Below, one piece after another: positions 41,611 to 50,825 of a stretch of DNA of 64,000 bases; the first letter of the stretch is position 1; each line of letters starts with the position of its first letter. This stretch comes from Methylocystis iwaonis. GTDB lineage: Bacteria; Pseudomonadota; Alphaproteobacteria; Rhizobiales; Beijerinckiaceae. The notes beneath the pieces were generated by a model. That model searched no databases, was not told the DNA's origin, and worked only from the letters and a program-made list of their open reading frames with translations. Both the position numbers and the translations under genes were made by a program. The stretch is taken from the NCBI RefSeq assembly GCF_027925385.1, contig NZ_AP027146.1, positions 16,097 through 80,096 of the forward strand, written 5' to 3'.

Positions 41611-41805
41611 CTACCAAACCCGCGGCGCGAACCGATATTTTTTCCGTTCTGCATGGGCCGCATATTTCGGGAACCGATTCGCTAGCGGCAGCCTTTCAAT
41701 TATGGCGCGTGTAGCCAACAGCATCACCAACGGCGGAACGAAAGCGACCCCGTAGAACGAGTCGAGCAGCAGCGGCGTCCCGAGCAGGAAGGGGCCGTTC
41801 ATCAC
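41611..41805 (-). pseudogene. Fragment of an isoprenylcysteine methyltransferase-like membrane protein
   Basis: About 64 codons (plus GGRELIV upstream in frame): NGPFLLGTPLLLDSFYGVAFVPPLVMLLATRAIIERLPLANRFPKYAAHAERKKYRFAPRVW. This matches the C-terminal part of ICMT/PEMT-type methyltransferases, but the expected VRHPxY region after GPF is missing and an in-frame stop lies about 30 nt further upstream. It is best read as a decayed remnant. Confidence 0.6.
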
Positions 41806-41973
41806 GATCAGCTCCCTACCGCCGGGGTCGGAGGCCTTGCATCAGGCTGAGGCATGCTTCCCGGCCGAACTAATCGACGTGCTAAACTCTGAAGCGGATG
41901 CTACAGGCGGTTCAAGGGCGTTGCATGACTGGCCGCTATAAAGGAGGAAGCCTCTCAAACATGGAGCTGAGCG

Positions 41974-42141
41974 ATGGCATCAGATACCCGCAATATCTAT
42001 TTAAAGTGGCCCGAGAACGCATTGAAGAACCGGAGCGCGACCCCCTCAGAGGTCTATCGCTGGATCAGGGCGAATGAAGTCGTGCCCGCCTCAGAGATGA
42101 CTGGGTCGCCCAATCCAAAAATCAAAGCGGCGCTTCCATGA
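41974..42141 (+). CDS. Small 55-aa protein coupled to the PLD nuclease
   Basis: ATG 41974 to TGA 42141, overlapping the next start as ATGA (42138-42141). Sequence features: NIYLKWPENALKNRSATPSEVYRWIRANEVVPASEM, Trp-rich and basic. The ribosome binding site is GGAGC. An alternative 38-codon frame starts at ATG 41961 behind AAAGGAGG (41940-41947); the overlap with the nuclease gene favours this one. It may be a control or accessory peptide of the restriction unit. Confidence 0.5.
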   Translation: MASDTRNIYLKWPENALKNRSATPSEVYRWIRANEVVPASEMTGSPNPKIKAALP

Positions 42142-43181
42142 GGCTTGTTGTCCAATCTCCAACGCAACCGGAGCGCATTATTGGCGCGCTTGAGGACATT
42201 ATCGACAATGAGACTGCCGAAATGCGGCTGTCGGTCGCCTACGTAACCGCGTCGGGGGTCCAGCTCCTTATCGAACGCCTGACAGAAAGGCTTGGGGTTT
42301 CGAAGTGGAGAAAGATGCGCAAGAGGCTGATTACCTGCGTTGATTATGGGATAACAGAACCAGAGGCTATGACGGCGTGGGGAGCGTTACCGCTGTCATC
42401 GTTGCATGTTCACAATGCCGACCTAATCACGAGCACGGACTTCACTCCAAAAATAGCGTTTCATATCAAGATGTATGAATTTCGCACCGGCAAAAAGGCG
42501 AACCTGTTGGTCGGTTCCGCCAATCTCTCCGAGCGCGCGCTGGTCTTCAATTGGGAAGCCGCATCGGTACATGTCGGGATATCAAACCTCAAGGTCCTGG
42601 ACGGTAGGTGGAAACAAATGCGTGTGGGCGCTATTGCGGCCGACGCGGCGTTGATTGCCGCCTATGATGCAGCCCGAAGAAAACATCCTCCTCCTCCGCC
42701 GCCGCCTATTCCTCCACCATCTAACAGCCCGTCCGATTCCCTGTGGGAAGCCATCAACAGTGCCACATGTGATCCAGCAGGCTACGAGTATTTCTGGGTC
42801 GACGCCGGGTATCTAAGCGGAGGCTCGCAGAATCAGCTGGAATTGCCGCGCGGCGCAAATCGGTATTTCGGCTTTAGCTTTGCCAATTATGATCTGCCGC
42901 AAGAGCCGATTGGAACGATCGGTCTTGCGGTTCGATCGGCGCTTCATTCGGATCGGCCCTTGAGCTGGCACGGCGACAATCGTATGGAACGTGTCAATCT
43001 GCCGACCGGGTTCAACTACGCTGGCAATGTCATGCTCTTTCGTCGACGGGCGACTTGGTTCGATTTGACGTGGACCCCCCTGGGAAGCGAGCGGGCCGCA
43101 GCATGGGCAGGAGCCTCCGAAGCTGTTGGGCGACGATATTGGGTTGGCAAAAAGGGTGGACGAGTCTGTGGGCTCTTCTGA
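42138..43181 (+). CDS. PLD-superfamily endonuclease, NgoFVII/BfiI-like (putative type II restriction enzyme)
   Basis: 347 aa. Residues 1-170 hold a PLD domain with H109-I-K111 and G126-S-A-N-L-S131 (FHIKMYEFRTGKKANLLVGSANLSERAL). A proline tract (about 184-196) links it to a C-terminal domain (200-340) with EYFWVDAGYLSGGSQNQLELPRG and FDLTWTPLG, possibly the target-recognition part, as in BfiI. It is convergent with a large adenine methylase 38 bp away. The restriction role is inferred from domain type and neighbours. Confidence 0.7.
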   Translation: MRLVVQSPTQPERIIGALEDIIDNETAEMRLSVAYVTASGVQLLIERLTERLGVSKWRKMRKRLITCVDYGITEPEAMTAWGALPLSSLHVHNADLITSTDFTPKIAFHIKMYEFRTGKKANLLVGSANLSERALVFNWEAASVHVGISNLKVLDGRWKQMRVGAIAADAALIAAYDAARRKHPPPPPPPIPPPSNSPSDSLWEAINSATCDPAGYEYFWVDAGYLSGGSQNQLELPRGANRYFGFSFANYDLPQEPIGTIGLAVRSALHSDRPLSWHGDNRMERVNLPTGFNYAGNVMLFRRRATWFDLTWTPLGSERAAAWAGASEAVGRRYWVGKKGGRVCGLF

Positions 43182-43219
43182 GGCCTCACCACACGTTCGG
43201 CATCAACATGTGCGGTGCT

Positions 43220-46200
43220 TTATCCGTCGAATAGCTTGCCCATTCCATTGCCGCGGCGTGGTTTTTTGCGGACATTTGTTTTGGTCGCGTTATGACCGGC
43301 CGAGAGTTTTTCCACTAGCGGATCAATTGCGTCTAGCTCCGCCGCGAGTTGTTCCTTTAGCCGCGCCCGCACCGCTCCGAGCGCGCGCGCCTGGAGGTTC
43401 TTAACATTTGTTGTCTTGACAAAATTCGCTGTCAGTCCCATGCATTTCCTGCCGAGCGCTGACAATGCCACGTGGTCGGCATCGTCCTTGTCGAACTTCG
43501 GGAAGGGCAGTTTTAGAATGAGCTTATGAATGTGGCGCGGACCAAACAGACCACGAGCTTGGAAATCCTTGATTTTCTCATTGGCATAGTCAGAGTTGAT
43601 GTAGCTGCACACGTAGTGCGCCTCGGCTTCCGACGAGCATTCACACCAGTAGTTCATGTGATCGACAATAAACGGGTGGTCGAATGACCCCCGATCGACG
43701 ACGGCAGCCGACGCATCCGTTGCGGACGATGTGTACAGAACAAGAAACCGCGCTTTCGGATTCTGATCGCTTAGCTTACTCTGCCAGTCTAGATAATCCG
43801 AGAGGCTAACTTTCATCTCCCTATTTTTGTCGGTCTTGCTTCTATCCCAATGCTTTTCCGCCTCAGAAAACCAGGCACTCCCATACCGAAAGCCGTTTTC
43901 CAAAAGGCCGTCGGCATCGAGCATTGTGAACCGCTCCCTACCTTTACCATCCTCTTTCAAGGTCACTGGCAGGACGACCAGAGGTGGGTCGACGAGGGCG
44001 AACGGGATAATGTTACGTGAGATTGACGTACGAAACAGCAATTTCCCTTCTGTCCTGCCGGAAAGCCGCTGCCCTTTCCACGGCGGCTTAGCCTCTCGAT
44101 CACTCGCGTCGGATGTGCGGATCGAGACCACGCGGTCCCGCACATTCGCGTCTTCTTTAAGCTTCTGGTCGATCTGAACGAAGAAAAAATTCCGGGGGAC
44201 GATCGTCGCACCCTGCGAGAACCGGGAGGCGTAGGCATTTGTCCCGGTTGAGGCTTCCATTGAGATTGCCGTCAATGCCGAGCGTGTCGCACCGCGACCG
44301 CCTTGGAGACGTGAATAATACCAGCGCCGTGTCTCGCTTGTTATGTATTTTTGGGCTTCACTCCAATGAAGCTGCGGACGCGGCAGGCGACCGGAAAAGG
44401 CTGCACCAGGAAGTCCTGTCGACGGGATCAGTCGGGCATCACTGTTTCCGAGGGACCGGGTGCAAAAAAGGACGCAACTGGGAACTCGAAAAAGCGGAGC
44501 AACGCCCTCAAGGTCCCACGCTTCCGTCAGCTTCAGGCCGCTGACTACCCCCGCTCTCGTATTATCGTGCTGATCGGCGGACATAAAACTACGCGGTAAA
44601 ACGAAGGCGAGCTTCCCGCTCGGTTTGAGGAAATAATTAACAGCGTGCGCCATGAAGATGGCAGCAATTTCGAGGTGAGGCATGTTCGCGCGGCTTTGGG
44701 GTGTGACCGCGTAGCCGTCAGAGACCTGTCGCAGCAATCCTTGATATTCCCCGTTTGAGATCGCGGAATAGGTCAGCCATGGCGGGTTGCCCACCACAAA
44801 ATCGAACCGGTTCATGAGGAATACCGGCTTATACGAATTTTGGAGAATGAACTTCCAAATGCTGTCGCGGCCCTGCATGTGCGCGACCTTCATCCCGCGA
44901 TAAACATCGAACAGCTGGCCGGGCAATTCGCTCGCGTGCGCTACCTTCAGCACCGAGCGAAGCAGCCGCCCAAAACGATCGCGATCAAGCTGCTCCTGGT
45001 ATCGCCCGACCATCTCATCGCAGAACGTGATAAGTTGGTCAAAGACGTCCGCGCCTTCGACACCCTTCACATCCAGCACGTAATTTTTATTGTCGACCGA
45101 AATCTGAAAATTGGTTTTGAAAAGGTCCGCCGTGCCTCTCGGCACGAGCAGCGAGTTCGCGAGATAAATATGCAAGACTACCGGCCGCTTCGCCTCGACG
45201 ACGCCATTGCCGAGGCTCAGCAATACAGTCGTTTTCGCGATCAGGACCGACAGCGGATGAATGTCTATTCCGACGACCTGTTCGGCCAAGGCTTCCGCCC
45301 CCAGCCGTGGAAACTCGCGCCGCATACGCGCGATAATTGCGCGCAGGAAGGACCCGCTGCCGCAGGCCGGGTCCAGAAAAGCCGACCCCTCTTCGACTTC
45401 AAGGCACTCGACGACATGCTCGCAGAGCCAGTCGGGGGTGTAATACTCACCAAGAGCGTGCCGCGTTTCGAGATCGATCAGCTCTTGATAAAGGCCCTTG
45501 AGAATGTCTTCGCGCACATCCGAAAAGTCATACTGGTTGAGTTGTAAGTTTAGCTCTCGAAACATCGGCCGGAGGCGCTTGAAGTAGGTGCCAGCCGTGA
45601 CCCAGTGGAAGAAATCGTCCTCAACAAAGCGCTCGATGTTGAGATTCTCGAAAACCGACCCGTCGAGGATCCCCGTTATGGTGCCGTCATCGGCGATCGG
45701 CTTTCTCGTAATCACGGCGTAAGCGATGAATTTTGCGAACACCGACAAGTAAGTATGGACGAGAAACATTGCTGGCGAGTCATCGAACTTGCCATAGGCG
45801 ATAGACAGAAATCGCTTCCATTGGTCGTAAGCGACCTGCAATTCCGATTTTTTGTTCACGTCGTCGGCGCAGGCTTGTAGGCAGGCGATCGAATTGATGA
45901 ACACGCCTGACGTGTCGCCGAAGTCGTTTTGGATGTTTTCAAGCGTCGCGGCGCGCGGTTGCGACGAAAACAAAACCTCATCGAGAAAAAACGGGAATTC
46001 CGAAAAATTCTCTTCGGCGAGGTCAAAACGCCGAATCTCGCGAAGTTTAAAATCTCGTCCGAAACTCAGCTTCCCAAACTCGACCTCCGACCAGTCCGGC
46101 GCATAGCGCCGCCAACGGATTCCATCCGTCGTCAGGAGTGTGAAACGATATTCCTGTCCCGATTTCCAATTGCCTTCGAGATACTCTTCGAGCTGCTCGC

Positions 46201-46492
46201 GTGCATGCTCGGCGGTCCTACCGAGGTCCTTTTCCCATTCGATAATGATCGTCTCGGTTTGACTATCCGCCCTGCCCTTTGCGATCCGGCCTTTTCGCGT
46301 GATGTTGGCGACTATCCGTTCTGCGCCGAGCGCGATCGCGGAGATCAGGCTTTGCGCCCCCTGGTCCTTGGCGAACGCGACGCTGAGATATTGTAGAAAG
46401 CGCTCTTTTTTAGCCTGTTCCGTGTTCGCGCGGCGCAGATCGTTGAACAGGGCCTCCGTGTGCGCGGGCTGAAAAATGCTTCTATCAGACAT
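43220..46492 (-). CDS. Large N6-adenine DNA methyltransferase (Eco57I/type IIG-like)
   Basis: 1090 aa. Motif I DPACGSG (374-380) and catalytic motif IV NPPW (569-572) define a gamma-class N6-adenine methylase. The N-terminal 300 residues include TETIIIEWEKDLGR (85-88), possibly a nuclease-like or recognition fold. The C-terminal 350 residues (IVPRNFFFVQI..., WKGQRLSGRTEGKLLFRTSI, LNAxDYANEKI-like SYINSDYANEKIKDF) look like a target-recognition domain. It protects or modifies DNA, most likely with the convergent PLD nuclease or as a stand-alone type IIG system. Confidence 0.85.
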   Translation of the reverse strand: MSDRSIFQPAHTEALFNDLRRANTEQAKKERFLQYLSVAFAKDQGAQSLISAIALGAERIVANITRKGRIAKGRADSQTETIIIEWEKDLGRTAEHAREQLEEYLEGNWKSGQEYRFTLLTTDGIRWRRYAPDWSEVEFGKLSFGRDFKLREIRRFDLAEENFSEFPFFLDEVLFSSQPRAATLENIQNDFGDTSGVFINSIACLQACADDVNKKSELQVAYDQWKRFLSIAYGKFDDSPAMFLVHTYLSVFAKFIAYAVITRKPIADDGTITGILDGSVFENLNIERFVEDDFFHWVTAGTYFKRLRPMFRELNLQLNQYDFSDVREDILKGLYQELIDLETRHALGEYYTPDWLCEHVVECLEVEEGSAFLDPACGSGSFLRAIIARMRREFPRLGAEALAEQVVGIDIHPLSVLIAKTTVLLSLGNGVVEAKRPVVLHIYLANSLLVPRGTADLFKTNFQISVDNKNYVLDVKGVEGADVFDQLITFCDEMVGRYQEQLDRDRFGRLLRSVLKVAHASELPGQLFDVYRGMKVAHMQGRDSIWKFILQNSYKPVFLMNRFDFVVGNPPWLTYSAISNGEYQGLLRQVSDGYAVTPQSRANMPHLEIAAIFMAHAVNYFLKPSGKLAFVLPRSFMSADQHDNTRAGVVSGLKLTEAWDLEGVAPLFRVPSCVLFCTRSLGNSDARLIPSTGLPGAAFSGRLPRPQLHWSEAQKYITSETRRWYYSRLQGGRGATRSALTAISMEASTGTNAYASRFSQGATIVPRNFFFVQIDQKLKEDANVRDRVVSIRTSDASDREAKPPWKGQRLSGRTEGKLLFRTSISRNIIPFALVDPPLVVLPVTLKEDGKGRERFTMLDADGLLENGFRYGSAWFSEAEKHWDRSKTDKNREMKVSLSDYLDWQSKLSDQNPKARFLVLYTSSATDASAAVVDRGSFDHPFIVDHMNYWCECSSEAEAHYVCSYINSDYANEKIKDFQARGLFGPRHIHKLILKLPFPKFDKDDADHVALSALGRKCMGLTANFVKTTNVKNLQARALGAVRARLKEQLAAELDAIDPLVEKLSAGHNATKTNVRKKPRRGNGMGKLFDG

Positions 46493-46506
46493 GTTCCCCG
46501 CCGTGG

Positions 46507-47610
46507 CTATTTTACTATGCGTAAGTCAGGTGGAGCCGAAACAGTGCGGCCGGAGGATTGCCGGCCGCCCGTAAGGCTGGTTAGCATCAATCCGAAAACC
46601 AGCTTATCAAGTTCCTCACTATCAATTTGGAGCTGATCGGCCACAGCAGCCTTGCTGACGCCTTCCTCCCGCAGTCCACCGAAGACGATTGCCAGCACCT
46701 GGGAGCGTTCCCGTTGTGCTCCTTCAGGCTCGTTTTTTCGAAAGCCTAATTGGCCCATTTCAATGCAAAGCGTCCGGTAATGCCAGTCGCTAAGCAGCTT
46801 GAGGCTATGAAGACGATGCGCCAGGGCTGCGACAGAGACGATCCAGAGTTTTTTCAGCTGAATGAGCTGCTTCAGCGTCGCCATGCGCGGCGCATTCGCT
46901 AGGACACTCGCGCGTGGCATCAAAAACGCCGCCGCAAAGGCATTGGCCTCTTTTTCGGCGTTCGGCTGATGCGGTCCGCAATGGCGATGCAACACGAGAT
47001 GACCGAGCTCATGCGCAGCGTCGAATCGACCATGTTCCGCTGATTTTAGCGTATTCAGAAACAGGAACGGCGTGTTGCTATGCCAGAGCGAAAAAGCGTC
47101 GACCTCGACGGAGTTTTCTGCGAGGGAGTAAACGCGAACACCCTTCGACTCAAGCAAGTGGACCATGTTTTTGATCGGTCGTTCGCCCAGCCGCCAATGC
47201 TGCCTTAGCGTCGCCGCAGCAGTTTCAGGGTCTTCGTCGCGGAGATCGAGCAGGTCGGGCGCGGGAAGATCAAAGCGGGTCTCTACCCAATCGTTCAGCA
47301 TGAAGGCGAGCGCGCCCGCACCAAGCGCTGCGTCGCGCTGGCCGGCCGTCATGCGGGACATCGAACGAAAACTCGCCGTCTTTGGCGTGGGTTCATGTAG
47401 ATCGGGACCGAAGAAGAATCCCGGTGGGAATCGTGTCGATAAGGCGAGGCGTTCGAGAGTTTCCGCTGAAGGGGGATATTCTCCTTTTTCATAGTCGCTG
47501 ATGGCCTTCGAGGTTACGCCTGCGATGGCCCCCAAACGTGTCATTGTCAGCCCTCGCCTTTTGCGCGCGAGGGTCAACCGGGAAGGTGTGAAAGAATGCT
47601 CGCTGTTCAT
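46507..47610 (-). CDS. XRE regulator fused to ImmA/IrrE-type metallopeptidase
   Basis: 367 aa. An XRE helix-turn-helix at 10-60 (LTLARKRRGLTMTRLGAIAGVTSKAISDYEKGE) is followed by an ImmA/IrrE zinc peptidase domain with HELGH (200-204) in FDAAHELGHLVLHRH. Such proteins cleave or regulate repressors after DNA damage or phage entry and often control mobile or defence genes. It ends 14 nt before the methylase start, so it is co-transcribed with it. Confidence 0.9.
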   Translation of the reverse strand: MNSEHSFTPSRLTLARKRRGLTMTRLGAIAGVTSKAISDYEKGEYPPSAETLERLALSTRFPPGFFFGPDLHEPTPKTASFRSMSRMTAGQRDAALGAGALAFMLNDWVETRFDLPAPDLLDLRDEDPETAAATLRQHWRLGERPIKNMVHLLESKGVRVYSLAENSVEVDAFSLWHSNTPFLFLNTLKSAEHGRFDAAHELGHLVLHRHCGPHQPNAEKEANAFAAAFLMPRASVLANAPRMATLKQLIQLKKLWIVSVAALAHRLHSLKLLSDWHYRTLCIEMGQLGFRKNEPEGAQRERSQVLAIVFGGLREEGVSKAAVADQLQIDSEELDKLVFGLMLTSLTGGRQSSGRTVSAPPDLRIVK

Positions 47611-48245
47611 GCTCGCCGACGCACGTCAATAATAGGATCAGGCCCGAAGTCGGGCGCGACAGGGATAATATTTCCGTCGAGCGGCAAAGCACCAAGGATG
47701 ATACGTTCTCGCCATCCATCAATGTGGCCGTCGTCGCCGATCGAGTCCGGCAACGACAATTCCGCCCGGACCTCTTCCCTGTCGCGATAGAACAACAAAA
47801 TCCACGTCGCGCGATCCGATTTACTCGCGGAGATCGCAGGCGCCGGCTCCGGGAAGAGGGATAACTGGGCGTTGGTATTAACGGCGTCGGCCGTGCTCGG
47901 TCCTTTCCGGCGGCGCGTCGTCGGCGACGCCGGCGGCTTGCATCCGGTATTCTCACAGCCAGAGGCGACCGCAATGGCAAACTTGCCCTCCGGCTCGACC
48001 GCCGTGCAGAAATTCCCTTCGTCCGAGCGAGACCAGCCTAACGGCGCGGTTTCCTCCCTGAGGATGCGCACGGTTCGACCCCATTGGAAAATGCCGGGGA
48101 AAAACGGCGGATCGTTTTCTGTGCAACTATCGCGGGCCAAGAGCCCACCCTTGATCGCGTTCCAGATGGGGTCAGAGGTGAGGCCAAGCGCCGCCAGGGC
48201 GGCTTGGATTTCGTCCGGTTCGCTGTGAATCTTCGACAGGAGCAT
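47607..48245 (-). CDS. Unknown protein leading the ImmA-methylase operon
   Basis: 212 aa. EPDEIQAALAALGLTSDPIWNAIKGGLLARDSCTENDPPFFPGIFQWGRTVRILREETAPLGWSRSDEGNF opens it; the middle is Ser/Ala-rich; the end has ATWILLFYRDREEVRAELSLPDS, a segment that looks like a compact sensor domain. It overlaps the XRE-ImmA gene (ATGA). Its constant partner position suggests a substrate or inhibitor of the peptidase, but this is speculative. Confidence 0.65.
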   Translation of the reverse strand: MLLSKIHSEPDEIQAALAALGLTSDPIWNAIKGGLLARDSCTENDPPFFPGIFQWGRTVRILREETAPLGWSRSDEGNFCTAVEPEGKFAIAVASGCENTGCKPPASPTTRRRKGPSTADAVNTNAQLSLFPEPAPAISASKSDRATWILLFYRDREEVRAELSLPDSIGDDGHIDGWRERIILGALPLDGNIIPVAPDFGPDPIIDVRRRA

Positions 48246-48448
48246 TGCGACCTCTTTGATCCGATTCGTCTCTTCCGAAAATTCTTCCTCAAATGAGGGA
48301 GAAAAACAAGAAGAAGCTCAGCCGAAGGCAAAGAATCCACTGCTTTTTCGGCGCGCCTTTGGAGGCTGTCGCCTGTTGTGACTTCTCTTGCATGACGCCA
48401 TGGATATGGCCATGTCCTGCGGGATTTAGTAACTGGCGTATCAAGGTT

Positions 48449-48478
48449 CCCCTCCCCTCCCCTCCCCTCCCCTGCCCC
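48449..48478 (-). repeat. CCCCT tandem repeat, G-quadruplex motif on the complement
   Basis: Five tandem CCCCT units followed by GCCCC, so the complementary strand holds six runs of four G separated by 1-2 nt, the strongest quadruplex-forming pattern in the window. It is 200 bp upstream of the unknown-ImmA-methylase operon. Confidence 0.75.
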
Positions 48479-49439
48479 GCAGGTCGCGAGTTTGCGAACT
48501 CATCGCTTCGGGTATGGCTCGTTTTTGAGTTCACATTGTAATTTTTCGACACGGTCTCGAACGCCCAGAGCGTTGCCTGGCGCATGGACGCAAGCGTCGA
48601 CGAGAGCAGGTCCGATATCGTATCCACCGCGGGGAATGCGGGGGGCGGCGATCCGCTGCGGAAAGACCTCGTCCATGCCCGTCTAGCAGATACTGAGCCG
48701 TTACCGGAATGAATTCTCGGCCAGGGCCAGGCCAAGGCATACGGATCGCCGCAAGCTATTGCGTGACCGTTTCGCTTTCCTCTTGCGACGCGTCGAACGG
48801 GATGATTCTCAGATCAAGGTTCCTTGAAGCTTGAATCCGAAGTCGGTTGCCGCCACCGTAGATCACCAACATCTGTTCCAGGAGTAGCCCACCCAGAATC
48901 GCATGAGGACGCCCCTCCCGTGCAGTTCGCGCTATGGGTTGGTCAAGGCATAGGTGTCGAGATCCAGGCAGATACGCACCCGGGCAAACCGGGCTCGACG
49001 ATGCGGCTTTGGAGACTTTTCGCAAACTCGTGGCGAACTCACCAGAGCCTCCGGGAATGGACGATGAGCCCAAAGCAGAGCGCTAGCAATTCATTCTGGC
49101 GTTGAACCCGTCGATTGTGCCGACCTGGATTGAGGCGCGATGCGGACGCCAGAATTGCCGCAGCCGCTTCTCGAATTGGGCGCATAGGTGAGCACCCTTG
49201 GAATGGTCTTTCGCGCGGCGCTTCAGCTTCTCGGCAACGGAGCCAAAAATTAGCGCGGTCTCTCTCGCGTTGAGACCCACCCCAAAATCCGGTTAAGCCA
49301 GAATTTCGTGGCATGCCCCCTTGATGTCGTCTCTGGGTGCCGACTGAATGCTGCGGACGGCGGAGTCCGCCGGTGTCGTCGGACACGGTAAAGCACTCTC
49401 TCCGCTCATCAAGCGATGCGGTTTGCAGCTTTTGGAAAA

Positions 49440-49455
49440 GTTTGCCGCGGCAAAC
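49440..49455. promoter_or_regulatory. parS: parS site 1 (upstream of repA)
   Basis: GTTTGCCGCGGCAAAC is a perfect 16-bp palindrome fitting the RepABC parS pattern GTTNNNNGCNNNNAAC. It lies 170 bp upstream of repA and is the probable RepB binding site used in partition and repABC autoregulation. Confidence 0.85.
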
Positions 49456-49625
49456 ATTCTCGACAAGGGGTCTTTTCAGCGACGACCATCAGGAAAACCC
49501 TTGAGGCGCAGGCGTTTCTAAAGAGATCGCAAGATGGCGCCTTGTCAGGGCAGGCCGAATCATATGAAACTTGTCGAGTAGCGTTGTTTTCCCGCTTTTC
49601 CGATCAACTCCGCAGATATACGACG

Positions 49626-50825
49626 ATGAACGCCGCCGCGCCAATTTTTCAAAACGAAACCCTTCGAGGGTTGATCCAACGGCATGCGCGAGACCTATCT
49701 GGGCAGCTTGCGAATCATCGCGTAGCGAGCTTCCCGCCCTCGGCCGCGAAGGAGTTCCGCCGGCTTCAGCCTTCCGAGGTCGCGCGGCTTCTGGGCGTCA
49801 ATGAAGGCTATCTCCGTCAGGTAGCCATCAAGGGCGATGCTGGCGTCGCCGTCAACGGCCGCCGCACATACTCGGTTGAGGATCTGAGAAACATCCGTCA
49901 CGCTCTCGCGCAGAACCCACGCGCCGACAGGCAATATTTGCCGCACCGACGTGACAATGAGCATCTGCAGGTCGTCGCCATCATGAATTTCAAGGGCGGA
50001 TCGGGAAAGACGACGACGGCGGCCCATCTCGCTCAATATCTGGCCCTGCACGGCTACCGGGTCCTTGCGCTCGACTTGGATCCGCAGGCCAGTCTTTCGA
50101 GCCTGTTCGGCCTCCAACCGGAGATCGACGTTGCGTCGAACGAAACCCTTTACGGAGCGATCCGTTACGACGCCGACCGTGTTCCGCTCGCCGGGATCAT
50201 CCGTTCGACCTACGTACCCGACCTGCATCTCGTGCCCGCCAATCTCGAGCTCATGGAATTTGAGCACGAGACGCCACGTGCGCTGACCGCGCGCGCAGGA
50301 GAGACGCTGTTTTTTGACCGGATTGCAGAGGTGCTGGGAACAATACAGGCGGCATACGATGTCGTCGTCGTCGATTGCCCGCCTCAGCTTGGCTATTTGA
50401 CCTTGTCAGCACTGACTGCCGCAACTTCCGTACTTGTGACGATCCATCCTCAGATGCTGGACGTGGCCAGCATGAGTCAATTTCTGAATATGGTTGGGGA
50501 CCTCCTTGAGGTGGTGGCGGAATCTTCCCCCGGCGGCGACGCGGGTTACGACTGGATGCGCTACCTGGTCACTCGATTTGAGCCGAGCGACGGCCCGCAA
50601 AATCAGATGGTCGGCTTCTTGCGGGCGCTCTTTGGCGAGCACGTCCTCAATCACCCTATCCTGAAAAGCACGGCGATCGCCGATGCGGGCCTGACCAATC
50701 AGACGATCTACGAGGCCGAACGGAGCCAATTCACGCGGGCGACCTACGATCGCTCTGTGGAATCGGTCAATGCCGCAAACAGCGAGATCGAGGCGCTGAT
50801 CTGCAAAGCGTGGGGCCGTAAATGA
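49626..50825 (+). CDS. repA: RepA partition ATPase of repABC
   Basis: 399 aa from ATG 49626; a longer frame to 49416 would include the parS site. An N-terminal HTH (FRRLQPSEVARLLGVNEGYLRQVAIKGDAGVAVNGRRTYSVEDLRNIR) and a ParA ATPase (NFKGGSGKTTTAAHLAQYLA, LALDLDPQASLSSLFG, VVVDCPPQLGYLTLSAL). It segregates the plasmid with RepB and represses the operon. It overlaps repB (ATGA). Confidence 0.95.
   Translation: MNAAAPIFQNETLRGLIQRHARDLSGQLANHRVASFPPSAAKEFRRLQPSEVARLLGVNEGYLRQVAIKGDAGVAVNGRRTYSVEDLRNIRHALAQNPRADRQYLPHRRDNEHLQVVAIMNFKGGSGKTTTAAHLAQYLALHGYRVLALDLDPQASLSSLFGLQPEIDVASNETLYGAIRYDADRVPLAGIIRSTYVPDLHLVPANLELMEFEHETPRALTARAGETLFFDRIAEVLGTIQAAYDVVVVDCPPQLGYLTLSALTAATSVLVTIHPQMLDVASMSQFLNMVGDLLEVVAESSPGGDAGYDWMRYLVTRFEPSDGPQNQMVGFLRALFGEHVLNHPILKSTAIADAGLTNQTIYEAERSQFTRATYDRSVESVNAANSEIEALICKAWGRK

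Larger units (their letters stand above)
48246..49625. other. 1.4-kb gap with decayed sequence and a C-rich tract
   Basis: Apart from the C-rich repeat and one parS site, I see no supported gene. Leftward fragments at 48756-49073 and 49083-49280 (for example SIQVGTIDGFNARM) are short, in different frames and lack starts, so they look like remains of a gene I cannot name. Confidence 0.45.

Noticed and set aside
48452..48478. CCCCT repeats as a CRISPR-like or satellite array
   Set aside because: Unit length is 5 bp with no spacers; only a low-complexity tract.
48756..49280. Leftward open frames between the ImmA operon and repA
   Set aside because: Short, in different frames and without start signals; possibly remains of a gene, but nothing I can name.
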